From Mesorhizobium sp. GbtcB19 (lineage in GTDB: Bacteria; Pseudomonadota; Alphaproteobacteria; Rhizobiales; Rhizobiaceae): 64,000 bases of DNA. Below the pieces are notes generated by a model. It was given only the letters and a program-made list of their open reading frames with translations, had not been told where the DNA came from and ran no database searches. The number at the start of each line of letters is the position of its first letter. Positions within the stretch are counted from its first letter, which is position 1. Made by a program: the position numbers and the translations under genes. The DNA lies in contig NZ_JAGXJY010000001.1 of assembly GCF_019091085.1 (NCBI RefSeq), positions 186,001 through 250,000 of the forward strand, given 5' to 3'. Positions 45,112-52,218 of this stretch are shown here, in pieces.

Positions 45112-45390
45112 CTAACTCTTGCGCGAAATCACGTCACCTATGCTTTCGTACGACGACTGCCACCTCTGCAGCGCCTTTTCAGCCTCCTGTTTTTCGACCT
45201 CCATGTCCCGCGTAGTCGGACCATCGTCTTCCCAAAATGTCACGGGCTTATCAGTCGAATTCGACACGCCGTTGTCAGCCGGCGGTATTTCGTTTTGCTC
45301 TAAACTAACACGCTGAAAGCAATACTCAAAAATGCCGATATCCACCCCAAGCTCCACAAACCCCAAGCCCACAAAGTATGTTCTTTGCAA
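45112..45390 (-). CDS. Hypothetical protein
   Basis: An open frame of 92 residues. The C-terminal half, with charged EVEKQEAEKALQRWQSS, looks like real coding sequence, while the N-terminus does not look like a known start. Local GC is low. It may be a weak or decaying gene. No function can be offered. Confidence 0.35.
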   Translation of the reverse strand: MQRTYFVGLGFVELGVDIGIFEYCFQRVSLEQNEIPPADNGVSNSTDKPVTFWEDDGPTTRDMEVEKQEAEKALQRWQSSYESIGDVISRKS

Positions 45391-45533
45391 AATAAGGGTG
45401 CATCATTCAATTGCATTTGATAAAACACCCAAAAATGGTCAGCAGTATCCGCTACTAACTCGCGGCTCGACGGGGCTGTATTTGAGAATATGCTAATAGA
45501 ACGCGCTATTTCTGCTAGCTGATAGGAGATCCA

Positions 45534-45980
45534 ATGACCGACGAGATTGGCAACAACGACCAGTTGATCGCGCTCACCGCCGACATCGTGTCTGCCTACG
45601 TCGGCAACAACGCGGTGCCGGTGGCGTCTTTGCCCGAGTTGATCGAAAGCGTGAATTCGTCGCTGTCAAAGATCGGACAGTCGGCCGAGCCCGAGACACC
45701 AGCCCTAGTCCCCGTAGTCAACCCGAAGCGATCTGTATTCCCCGATTACATTATCTGCCTCGAGGACGGGAAGAAGTTCAAGTCGCTGAAGCGGCATCTG
45801 ATGGCCTACGACCTCACGCCGGAAGCGTATCGTGAGAAGTGGGGTTTGGCGCGCGATTACCCGATGGTGGCGCCGAGTTATGCTGCTCAACGATCAGTAT
45901 TGGCGAAGTCGATCGGGTTGGGGCGGAAAGCCGCAACAAAGCCAGCTAAGAGCGTCGGCAAAAAGCGCGCGGCACGGTGA
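45534..45980 (+). CDS. MucR/Ros-family transcriptional regulator
   Basis: A 148-residue product. The N-terminal helical part has LIALTADIVSAYVGNN. The zinc-finger-like region, DYIICLEDGKKFKSLKRHLMAYDLTPEAYREKW, is the MucR/Ros signature in which one finger ligand is Cys, followed by the paired His. These proteins often control exopolysaccharide or nodulation genes; copies on phages and plasmids likely act on the element itself. AGGAG precedes the ATG. It is translationally coupled to the next gene. Confidence 0.88.
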   Translation: MTDEIGNNDQLIALTADIVSAYVGNNAVPVASLPELIESVNSSLSKIGQSAEPETPALVPVVNPKRSVFPDYIICLEDGKKFKSLKRHLMAYDLTPEAYREKWGLARDYPMVAPSYAAQRSVLAKSIGLGRKAATKPAKSVGKKRAAR

Positions 45981-46114
45981 TTGGGGAGCCTTGCCCGTTT
46001 TGCACAAGCAATGAGGTAAGGCCGCATGTGGCACCCGAGAGGCGGGTGGTCATGCGATGCGAGGACTGCGGCGCATCCGGCCCCCGTCTGCATCGACGAA
46101 GCGAACGCCGTTAG
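45977..46114 (+). CDS. Lar-like zinc-ribbon micro-protein
   Basis: The 45-residue frame starts with GTG at 45977, overlapping the mucR stop as GTGA. It contains EPCPFC and RCEDCGASGP, the paired CxxC knuckles and closing CGAxGP that mark the Lar/restriction-alleviation type of small zinc ribbon. It is shorter than most gene finders accept. Function as restriction alleviation is an inference from the pattern only. Confidence 0.6.
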   Translation: MIGEPCPFCTSNEVRPHVAPERRVVMRCEDCGASGPRLHRRSERR

Positions 46115-46126
46115 AAACCGGAATCG

Positions 46127-46172
46127 CCCGCCCGCTACGTCTGATCAGGCCCGCCCGCTACGTCTGATCAGG
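46127..46172. repeat. Perfect 23-base tandem duplication
   Basis: Two adjacent identical copies (46127-46149 and 46150-46172) of a 23-base unit containing CCCGCTACGTCTGATCAGG. They lie between the zinc-ribbon gene and the next open frame, so they may be a recent slippage duplication or a binding site. Confidence 0.9.
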
Positions 46173-46253
46173 ATTGGGGCTAGGGTCGGCAGCCTCATCT
46201 TCGCCAAGGTCACAAAATACCCGACGCCGGGGCTTTGATTGGAGTGTTTTGTG

Positions 46254-46544
46254 ATGATCAAGATTCTTGCCGCGGCAGGCGCCCTTGCGCTGGCCGCACT
46301 GCTTGCCGCCCCAGCAAACGCGCAAGGGACGTTCCACGGCTACGATTGCACCGACGACTGCTCGGGGCACGAGGCCGGATATGATTGGGCGGCAAGAAAC
46401 GACATCACCGACGAGCGGGATTGTGACGCGGACAGCCGATCGTTCAACGAGGGCTGCCAAGCGTACGTTGAAGAGCAAGCAGACGACACAAATCGGAACA
46501 GCCAATCCGATGATGAAAACGACAACCAGAACAGTGACGAGTAG
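46254..46544 (+). CDS. Small secreted acidic protein
   Basis: A 96-residue product with a clear signal peptide (MIKILAAAGALALAALLAA, cleaved near PANAQG). The mature region contains YDCTDDCSGHEAGYDWAARND, with four cysteines in pairs, and an acidic Asn/Asp tail. It matches a conserved family in rhizobial genomes and phages whose function I do not know. It ends DE-stop inside an inverted repeat shared with the converging gene. Confidence 0.75.
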   Translation: MIKILAAAGALALAALLAAPANAQGTFHGYDCTDDCSGHEAGYDWAARNDITDERDCDADSRSFNEGCQAYVEEQADDTNRNSQSDDENDNQNSDE

Positions 46545-46567
46545 GAGAATCCCCCGCTACTCGTCAC
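46534..46567. terminator. Perfect inverted repeat at convergent gene ends
   Basis: GTGACGAGTAG (46534-46544) and CTACTCGTCAC (46557-46567) form an 11-base-pair stem with a 12-base loop. Each arm contains the stop codon of the gene on that side. No T tract follows in either direction, so intrinsic termination is only possible, not certain. Confidence 0.5.
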
Positions 46568-46874
46568 GCCATATCACGCGCTTCTCCCAACGGATCTGCA
46601 CCAGGCGCCGGTATCGGATCGTGTGCGCCTGCTCACCGGTCGGATGAAATAGCTCGGCATCCATCCATTCGCCACTGCCACACCTCTGGCACCGCACCTT
46701 TTCGCGCACCTCGTCGATCGTGACGTTGCCGACGACCTCGCATAACTCAGCCGGCTTGTAGAAGCGCTTGATGTTGCAGTGGCCGCATGAGATGCGAGCG
46801 ATCTGCCCGGCATCATGGGCATAACTCAGCGTCCAGGCCGCACCTCGCGGCCACTTCTCGGGTTGTTCCGGCAT
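46557..46874 (-). CDS. Hypothetical zinc-knuckle protein
   Basis: This 105-residue protein has ISCGHCNIKRFY and VRCQRCGSGEW, two CxxC pairs that could bind zinc, and then RYRRLVQIRWEKRVIW. The real start could be internal. It converges on the small secreted protein and ends in the same DE-stop inverted repeat. Function unknown; the zinc pattern suggests nucleic-acid contact. Confidence 0.6.
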   Translation of the reverse strand: MPEQPEKWPRGAAWTLSYAHDAGQIARISCGHCNIKRFYKPAELCEVVGNVTIDEVREKVRCQRCGSGEWMDAELFHPTGEQAHTIRYRRLVQIRWEKRVIWRDE

Positions 46875-46973
46875 ACCTTGAGATGATGAACATAGTCCTA
46901 TGCCGTCAAGAGCCTCTTGACTCTAGTGTTCTCATTTTGTTCACTGTGGGCAGGGCAGCCACAGGAGGCAGTC

Positions 46974-47564
46974 ATGAGCATGTTTATGGATGCCAGGAGT
47001 GCGACTGCGGAGGAAAAGCAGCGCGGCATCGCCGCTGCAACAGCGGTGCTCGACCGCGCTGGCGTGACAGCAGAGGATGCCGCCAGTGGCTCGTTCGCCG
47101 TTGAGCGGTGGGACGATATGGGCTTTCCGCCGGATCAAGAGCCATCGGAAGACAAGTATGCTGCGGCCGAGATTTGGTGGGCGGCAAGCAATGCCGCCAT
47201 CAATGCATGTTGCGAAGGCTGGTCGGACGAGAAGCGCAGCCAGGTCAGCGGCCTGCAGCTGCTCCACGATCCTGAGACGGAGCTAGCGGACCGCGCAACC
47301 GCGCTGGCGCGAATGCGCGAGATCATCCAGGCGGAGGATGGCCAAGGGGAGTTTAGGGACAATCGGGTATTTTTTCTGGCGCTCGCCGCCACTGCGGAGG
47401 TTCCAGATAGTTCAAAGGCGCAGGAACTCGTCAGCGCTGTAACGGTTGCCTACACGTCGCTGTCGCTCGCTGGCTTCCACCCGAATGACCCCATAGAGCC
47501 TAAACGCCAAGCGGTGCTCGACGCGATCGACGCGCTTGAAGCGGGATCAGCGCCGCTCAATTGA
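46974..47564 (+). CDS. Hypothetical helical protein
   Basis: A 196-residue protein beginning after a strong AGGAGG site; the ATG at 46974 is preferred over a frame open from 46917. The first part is acidic and helical (DARSATAEEKQRGIAAATAVL). A tryptophan-rich area, AEIWWAASNAAINACCEG, lies near residue 80. No family is recognised. It is followed by the frameshifted gene at 47578 within 14 bases. Confidence 0.6.
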   Translation: MSMFMDARSATAEEKQRGIAAATAVLDRAGVTAEDAASGSFAVERWDDMGFPPDQEPSEDKYAAAEIWWAASNAAINACCEGWSDEKRSQVSGLQLLHDPETELADRATALARMREIIQAEDGQGEFRDNRVFFLALAATAEVPDSSKAQELVSAVTVAYTSLSLAGFHPNDPIEPKRQAVLDAIDALEAGSAPLN

Positions 47565-47577
47565 GAAAGGCTGTTGA

Positions 47578-47828
47578 ATGTCCACCCACGTCCTTCCGGA
47601 GCAAAAGCCGAAACTCATTGTCGTGGTCGCTTTGACCGCGGCGAGGATGGCGAGCTGTTTCCGATGTACGGCCCGGCCGATCAGCAAAGTGAAGAGCGGG
47701 CAATCCGGACTGCCAAAGCCCTAGCAGGCAAGTACGTCGGCGTTATTGCTTGGAGCCGGGATGCCGATCCGGCGCTTGGGGACTATGGATCCCCAAACAC
47801 CTTTTTTATAAGCGGCGATGTTCCCTGA
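47578..47828 (+). pseudogene. Small phage-type protein gene with a probable single-base frameshift
   Basis: From the ATG at 47578 (AGAAAGG upstream) the frame gives MSTHVLPEQKPKLIVVVA and then degenerates. The family-like continuation FDRGEDGELFP and the end FISGDVP are in the next frame, which joins at GCTTTG near 47630. Restoring one base would rebuild a normal small protein of about 83 residues. It could be a decayed gene, a sequencing error or, less likely, programmed slippage. Confidence 0.55.
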
Positions 47829-47847
47829 CATGGAGTGATTAGCGCCA

Positions 47848-48540
47848 ATGTGCGGACGCTACACCAGATATCTGCCGTGGTCGGAAATCCATCGTCTTTA
47901 TCGGCTGACCGCGCCGGCCGATGTCGGTCGGAACGACGCGCCGCGCTACAACATTGCACCGACCGATGAAGTCCCATTCATCACGGCCGCCGACGACGGC
48001 AACCACAAGGTCCGCTCCGGCCGCTGGTGGCTGGTGCCATTTTGGGCAAAGGAAATGCCCAAGGGGCAGACGTTCAATGCCCGCATCGAGACCGTCGATA
48101 CGACACCGGCATTTCGGGACGCCTTCAAATCGAAACGCTGCCTGATCCCGGCTGATGGCTATTACGAATGGACCAAGAGCCCGGCGGACGGTGGCAAAGA
48201 CCCTTGGCACATTTTCCAGCCGGGGCACGCGCCTTTCTCGTTCGCAGGCCTATGGGCGTATAATTCGAATCTCGACGTGACGAGTTGCACGATCATCACG
48301 GAACCGTCGGCGGCGCCCGTCAACCAGGTTCACGATCGGCAGGCGCTCATTCTCGATCCTGCCTGCTACGACGCATGGCTTGATCCGAAGACGCCGGCGG
48401 TCGACCTAAAGGACATTCTCAGCCACGACATCGACGGGCAACTGCAATTCTATCGCGTAGGCCGAGAGGTGAACGTAGCCGCCATCAACAAGCAGCCCAA
48501 CGACCATGCCGGCCTTATCGAACCGATCAAGCTGCTATGA
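47848..48540 (+). CDS. SRAP/HMCES-family abasic-site response protein
   Basis: These proteins crosslink to abasic sites in single-stranded DNA through Cys2 and shield them. Cys2 is present (MCGRYT). NIAPTD provides the conserved Asn and YYEW the catalytic Glu region near residue 107; a conserved His lies in VHDRQ. Length, 230 residues, is normal. A copy inside a prophage may help phage DNA repair or protect it during replication. Confidence 0.9.
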   Translation: MCGRYTRYLPWSEIHRLYRLTAPADVGRNDAPRYNIAPTDEVPFITAADDGNHKVRSGRWWLVPFWAKEMPKGQTFNARIETVDTTPAFRDAFKSKRCLIPADGYYEWTKSPADGGKDPWHIFQPGHAPFSFAGLWAYNSNLDVTSCTIITEPSAAPVNQVHDRQALILDPACYDAWLDPKTPAVDLKDILSHDIDGQLQFYRVGREVNVAAINKQPNDHAGLIEPIKLL

Positions 48541-48739
48541 GTGACGAGCCAGCTCGGCCGGCCGAAGCCTCCAGACGCGCGAGCGCGGGACGGTTGGCGC
48601 TATTGCTTGGAATAGTTTTTCGGCAATCGAATTTGCAGTTGCTCGTCAGACCAAACTACTGTTGATTGCGCGCGGGAGACGGTGGCGGTTTGGGAAGGAG
48701 GCAGCCTGCTTTCTGTCCAAGTAAAAATTGGGGGGGTAT

Positions 48740-49198
48740 ATGCGCAGAATTCGAGCATTATTGCTTATCGGCCTAGCACTGACCGCTTGCACCACCGCCA
48801 ATCAGCAATACAGGTATCTCTCGAAGCCGGGCGTAACAGCGCCGGGGATACAAGCTGCCCTCGACCAGTGCCGCATTGCCTCGTTCAAGGAAATTCCCCA
48901 GACCATGGCAACCGACATCAAACCCGGGCTCAACATTCCCGGCACGATCGATTGCCACACATATGGAAGCACGACCAGTTGCAATCAGTCCGGCGGTGTC
49001 AACATCCCAGCCACGGCACAGACCTATGACGTCAACGGGTCGCTCCGAGAGCGATACATGGAAAAATGCATGCGCAATGCCGGCTTCACGATCACGATGT
49101 TGCCGCTCTGCCGGACTGATGAGGAAAGAGCGGCGTCGCATGCTGCATCATCTAAGAATCAGATCCCCAAATGTGCCATGCAAACGCTTGATGGCTGA
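48740..49198 (+). CDS. Hypothetical lipoprotein
   Basis: A lipoprotein signal (LLLIGLALTAC, lipobox LTAC) precedes a Thr/Gln-rich mature domain with IPGTIDCHTYGSTTSCNQ, a possible paired-cysteine loop. ATG at 48740 gives a short standard signal; ATG at 48728 is also possible. The upstream 190 bases show no gene. Function is unknown; it is probably an envelope accessory gene of the prophage. Confidence 0.65.
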   Translation: MRRIRALLLIGLALTACTTANQQYRYLSKPGVTAPGIQAALDQCRIASFKEIPQTMATDIKPGLNIPGTIDCHTYGSTTSCNQSGGVNIPATAQTYDVNGSLRERYMEKCMRNAGFTITMLPLCRTDEERAASHAASSKNQIPKCAMQTLDG

Positions 49199-49410
49199 TT
49201 GACCGTTCGCGTGGGCGCGCGTCCCAGAGCAGTTAGACGTATGCCTCATATCGGAGCATTCTCCTCGCGTCGGGGGAGAGGGCTTGGACAAATCCCGCTA
49301 CGATAACCGTTCTGACCGGTGCCGTCAGCGCACCGGCGCCAAGCGCTCACGCGCTCGCCGATGGGCGAGTGTACCGCGACGTCTAATCTTCGTGACGGTC
49401 GCCACGGATA

Positions 49411-49521
49411 TGCAAGCAGATCAGTTCGTGCGACGAAGCGAATTGGTATTTGCAGAACTGCTCTTGGGGTGGAAAGCTCGACCGCGACAACGATGGAATT
49501 CCTTGCGAAGGCCTACATTGA
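49411..49521 (+). pseudogene. Remnant of an Excalibur calcium-binding domain
   Basis: In the frame beginning at 49411, CKQISSCDEANWYLQNC followed by LDRDNDGIPCE is a clear Excalibur-type motif with its DxDxDG calcium loop, ending in a stop at 49519. Farther upstream in the same frame a signal-peptide-like stretch (SAPAPSAHALADGRVYRDV) is cut off by in-frame stops at 49384 and 49393. I read this as a decayed gene, not an expressed protein. Confidence 0.55.
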
Positions 49522-49546
49522 GACAGCACAAAGGATGGATGGACCA

Positions 49547-49711
49547 ATGACCGACGAAGCGACAATCAAGGCGGCTGTCGACGCCGTGCGCGCATTCTAT
49601 GACGTGAAAATCAGCCAGCTTGAGGCTCGCTATGACACAGTCCATGGCGAGGTGCGCAAGCTGGCCGAGACAGTTCGGAAGCTTCAGGAAGAGGTGCGAA
49701 AGAAGCGATAG
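49547..49711 (+). CDS. Small coiled-coil protein
   Basis: The 54-residue frame from ATG 49547 has KISQLEARYDTVHGEVRKLAETVRKLQ, a heptad-like coiled coil, and a basic end EEVRKKR. An upstream ATG at 49493 in the same frame is possible. It may be a small phage accessory protein. Confidence 0.5.
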   Translation: MTDEATIKAAVDAVRAFYDVKISQLEARYDTVHGEVRKLAETVRKLQEEVRKKR

Positions 49712-49714
49712 CGC

Positions 49715-49979
49715 CTACTTTCGCGCTCGTTGGTCTCGCTCGGCTACCGTCAGCAAGTTGTGCAGATGGTTCCCGATCAGGACCAGTGTTGCGAGCGTGC
49801 GGCACACCGCGGCCGCGACGGCGAGGCCCGCCACCAGCCAAGGGGCGATAACTAACACCAAGTGCCCGGCGCCTTGCCCATGCATGTGCCGCCAACTGGC
49901 GAGACCCGCCGCCAAGCGTTATGAGCACCGCGAAAACCGCGTTCAGTGTCGCGAGAGTGCCTGAAAGCAACCGGATCAA
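49715..49979 (-). pseudogene. Small membrane-protein gene with a probable frameshift
   Basis: From TTG at 49979 (AGGGGG upstream) the frame reads MIRLLSGTLATLNAVFAVLITLGG. A continuous hydrophobic continuation (HLVLVIAPWLVAGLAV) exists only in the next frame, joined at the G run near 49907-49915. Removing one G would restore an 87-residue two-helix protein. It may be a decaying holin-like or other membrane gene. Confidence 0.45.
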
Positions 49980-50059
49980 CTGTATACCCCCTATTGTCTA
50001 TTAGAAGATTGCCAAGTAACGCACCCTATGCAAGTATCTTGCCAGGGGGATGGGGGGAA

Positions 50060-50392
50060 ATGCACCTCAAGCAGCTATCTTGGCTTGCAATCGCGCTTGC
50101 AATGTCGGGCTGCGCCGCCGACTATCTCAACAATTACGACACCATGACCTTAGCGTCGGGCGACGCCAACCACACCAACCAGCTTCTGCAAACCGTCGAC
50201 CCTTTCAATCCGAACAGCAACAACACTCACATTGAGGGTGACGGCGCGCGGAGTGTTGCTGTTATCCAGCAATACAAGTCGGGCGCTGGCGGCGGTGGTT
50301 ACACAGGCAGTTGTCCGACGGACGAAAGCCGAGCGACTGACAATTCCCGCTGCGGCAAGCGTTCGGCTGAGAGCCGTCCAGGTGGCCAATGA
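50060..50392 (+). CDS. Rhizobial-type lipoprotein
   Basis: A 110-residue lipoprotein: LAIALAMSGC ends the signal, then ADYLNNYDTMTLASGDANHTN and QTVDPFNPNSNNTHIEGDGAR follow, a pattern I associate with a conserved Rhizobiales family of unknown function. The C-terminal region is Gly-rich. It starts after GGGGGGAAA and ends coupled (ATGA) to the next gene. Confidence 0.7.
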   Translation: MHLKQLSWLAIALAMSGCAADYLNNYDTMTLASGDANHTNQLLQTVDPFNPNSNNTHIEGDGARSVAVIQQYKSGAGGGGYTGSCPTDESRATDNSRCGKRSAESRPGGQ

Positions 50393-50688
50393 CCGGCCGA
50401 AGGGTTGCTCTCGCCATCGGCATTGCAATTATGATGACGTCGTCTTTTGCCTTTGCGCAGTTCAGCCGAGCACCTGACGGTGAGCCGGCAGAGGTCGCGC
50501 AAGAAGTCATCCAGGGCAACTTTCCATCTGACGCGTGCCCACTTGTTGTCGACGCTCGGCGCCTAGGCGACGGCACGATCACTGCGACCTGCAATAACGA
50601 TGAGACGTTTCGGGTCTTCTCGTTGAACGGAAACGGTGTCGCCATGCGATGCGCTGCAGCCAGACAATTGGGGATTTCAGGGTGTTAG
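50389..50688 (+). CDS. Small secreted hypothetical protein
   Basis: The 99-residue product has a signal peptide (MTGRRVALAIGIAIMMTSS, cleaved near FAFAQ) and a mature region with three or four cysteines, including SDACPLVV and TATCNNDETF. It overlaps the lipoprotein by four bases and the following gene by seven bases, so the three form a unit. Function unknown. Confidence 0.6.
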   Translation: MTGRRVALAIGIAIMMTSSFAFAQFSRAPDGEPAEVAQEVIQGNFPSDACPLVVDARRLGDGTITATCNNDETFRVFSLNGNGVAMRCAAARQLGISGC

Positions 50689-51044
50689 CGCTAAGGGCTT
50701 CCGCAGTTTTAACGATATTTGTCGGTGCGGCAAGCGGCACTAACGCCATGGAAATTTCGCGGCAACAGTGCGAGCTTATCCGCCAGCAACTTATAGCCGC
50801 CGCGACCGACTCACAAAACACTCATGAGGCGCTGAGGGAGATCAATCTCGCATCGCTCGATCTAGCGCTTTTGAAATTCGAACTGGAGCAGCTCGGCGGC
50901 GATAAGGTGCGGCTCGTAACGGATCGTTTGCAGAAGAACCTCGACGCGATATCGGCCGCCACCAAACACTCGGTGGAGACCACAAGCTTCGACAAAGAGG
51001 GTGCGCTCGCTTTTATGGCTGTTTGCGGCCCGCCCCCTTCTTAA
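50682..51044 (+). CDS. Small secreted hypothetical protein
   Basis: I chose the GTG at 50682 because it gives a clean signal peptide (VLALRASAVLTIFVGAASG) right after the previous gene; an ATG at 50649 lies inside that gene. The mature part is helical, with RQQCELIRQQLIAAATDSQNT and LEQLGGDKVRLVTDRL. No family recognised. Confidence 0.55.
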   Translation: MLALRASAVLTIFVGAASGTNAMEISRQQCELIRQQLIAAATDSQNTHEALREINLASLDLALLKFELEQLGGDKVRLVTDRLQKNLDAISAATKHSVETTSFDKEGALAFMAVCGPPPS

Positions 51045-51134
51045 ATTGGCCCGCTACCCGCTGCCGTTACCAGTCCAGCGCCGGTTCGCGGGCCGCTCGG
51101 TGTGATCCCTATTCGCGCATCGCGCTCGGACTCC

Positions 51135-51539
51135 TCACATCCTCTTTTTGAGGTGCCCGGCAGCGAGCGTCGCGAAAATGCCACCGGTGAGCAGGTTCTG
51201 AAGCTTCCCGACCGCATCGGCCGTCAGCCAATGCCACGATTCCGGCGTGATCAAATGCCAGAACCAAGCCAGAGCGGCGGCTAGCACAAGGGCGGCCACG
51301 AGCCAAAGTCCGCATATCGCGATATGCTCAAAGTGGTCACGGAATTTCTCTGTTCGATTGTGCTCGCTGTTGGCGGCGGCACTCGCAATCTCTTCTTCTG
51401 TGAGGTTCTTACCGAGAAGGTTCGCTTCCTTTAGCCCGGTATCGCTACCCGGCAGCACGAGCGGCCTTGGTCTGTCTTCTCGGGAGAGGACGGGGATGCG
51501 CTTGAGCTCACCCCCGCCATCTTGCTCGTCGTCTGTCAA
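51135..51539 (-). CDS. Small membrane protein paired with a Panacea-domain gene
   Basis: This 134-residue protein has a charged N-terminal half (to about 75) and two hydrophobic segments, the first being ICGLWLVAALVLAAALAWFW and the second near residues 115-128. Its start overlaps the Panacea gene stop by four bases. Panacea domains neutralise many unrelated toxins, several of them membrane proteins, so this is a candidate toxin. No enzyme motif is visible. Confidence 0.65.
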   Translation of the reverse strand: MTDDEQDGGGELKRIPVLSREDRPRPLVLPGSDTGLKEANLLGKNLTEEEIASAAANSEHNRTEKFRDHFEHIAICGLWLVAALVLAAALAWFWHLITPESWHWLTADAVGKLQNLLTGGIFATLAAGHLKKRM

Positions 51540-52000
51540 TCCGGTGTGCTGCCCGTTTCAGCAGCCCTTCTGCGGTAGTGATCTTCAATAACATCGTTGG
51601 AAATCACGAGCCCGAATTGGTTCGGACGGTAGGTCAACTGCCAAGGCGTGTTCGCAGCATGCGTCATCCTCGAGAGCTCCGGACCGGAAAGCGGCCCGTA
51701 GATATCGTAGACCTGATCGATAATGCTATTTTCCTGCGGATCTAGATCTTCGTCCGGGCAAGGCAGCGGACCCACCACAGGCTGACTGCGGAACTGGCGT
51801 ATGGCATTGTAGAGCCTCGGTACGACGGGCCCGTATTGCCACGCCTGCACATCGTCTCTGATCAAAGGCCGACCATACAACCCAAGCATCCAGCCGTGGG
51901 CGATGTAAACCAGCTTCAAAAGCTGCATCGGCGTTATCGCGTCGCCCCGTTCCCTTGCGCGAGCGAGGAAGCGGTTCGCAACGACTTTGCTATCGTGCAT
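51536..52000 (-). CDS. Panacea-domain (DUF4065, SocA-like) protein, candidate antitoxin
   Basis: The 154-residue protein begins MHDSKVVANRFLARA, then LLKLVYIAHGWMLGLYGRPL and VQAWQYGPVVPRLY, the conserved Panacea core. DNA near the C-terminus encodes DHYRRRA. It is upstream of and overlaps the small membrane-protein gene. Panacea proteins act as antitoxins or as adaptors for proteolysis; the antitoxin role fits this two-gene layout. Confidence 0.85.
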   Translation of the reverse strand: MHDSKVVANRFLARARERGDAITPMQLLKLVYIAHGWMLGLYGRPLIRDDVQAWQYGPVVPRLYNAIRQFRSQPVVGPLPCPDEDLDPQENSIIDQVYDIYGPLSGPELSRMTHAANTPWQLTYRPNQFGLVISNDVIEDHYRRRAAETGSTPD

Positions 52001-52101
52001 CGGATCCTCCTTTCAACGAATCGAAACGCAACGTCAGGCATTACATAGAGTTGACGATAGCCTGTTTGTATCCCTGCACCAACGATTGGGGAGAGAATTC
52101 G

Positions 52102-52197
52102 TTAAGATACCAGCCAACATAACGGCTTTTGCCACCTAAACGGCCAAGCTAGCGCCACCACAATGCCGGTGGGGAGCACGAAAGCGATCGCGGGCAC
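52102..52197 (-). CDS. Very small hydrophobic ORF downstream of the tailspike
   Basis: A 31-residue frame starting at GTG 52197 is preceded by AGGGGCAAGG and encodes IAFVLPTGIVVALAWPF, one membrane helix. It lies directly after the tailspike gene. It could be a tiny lysis or membrane-associated phage peptide, but the short length means chance is a real alternative. Confidence 0.3.
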   Translation of the reverse strand: MPAIAFVLPTGIVVALAWPFRWQKPLCWLVS

Positions 52198-52218
52198 TAT
52201 GCCTTGCCCCTTTCTGCG

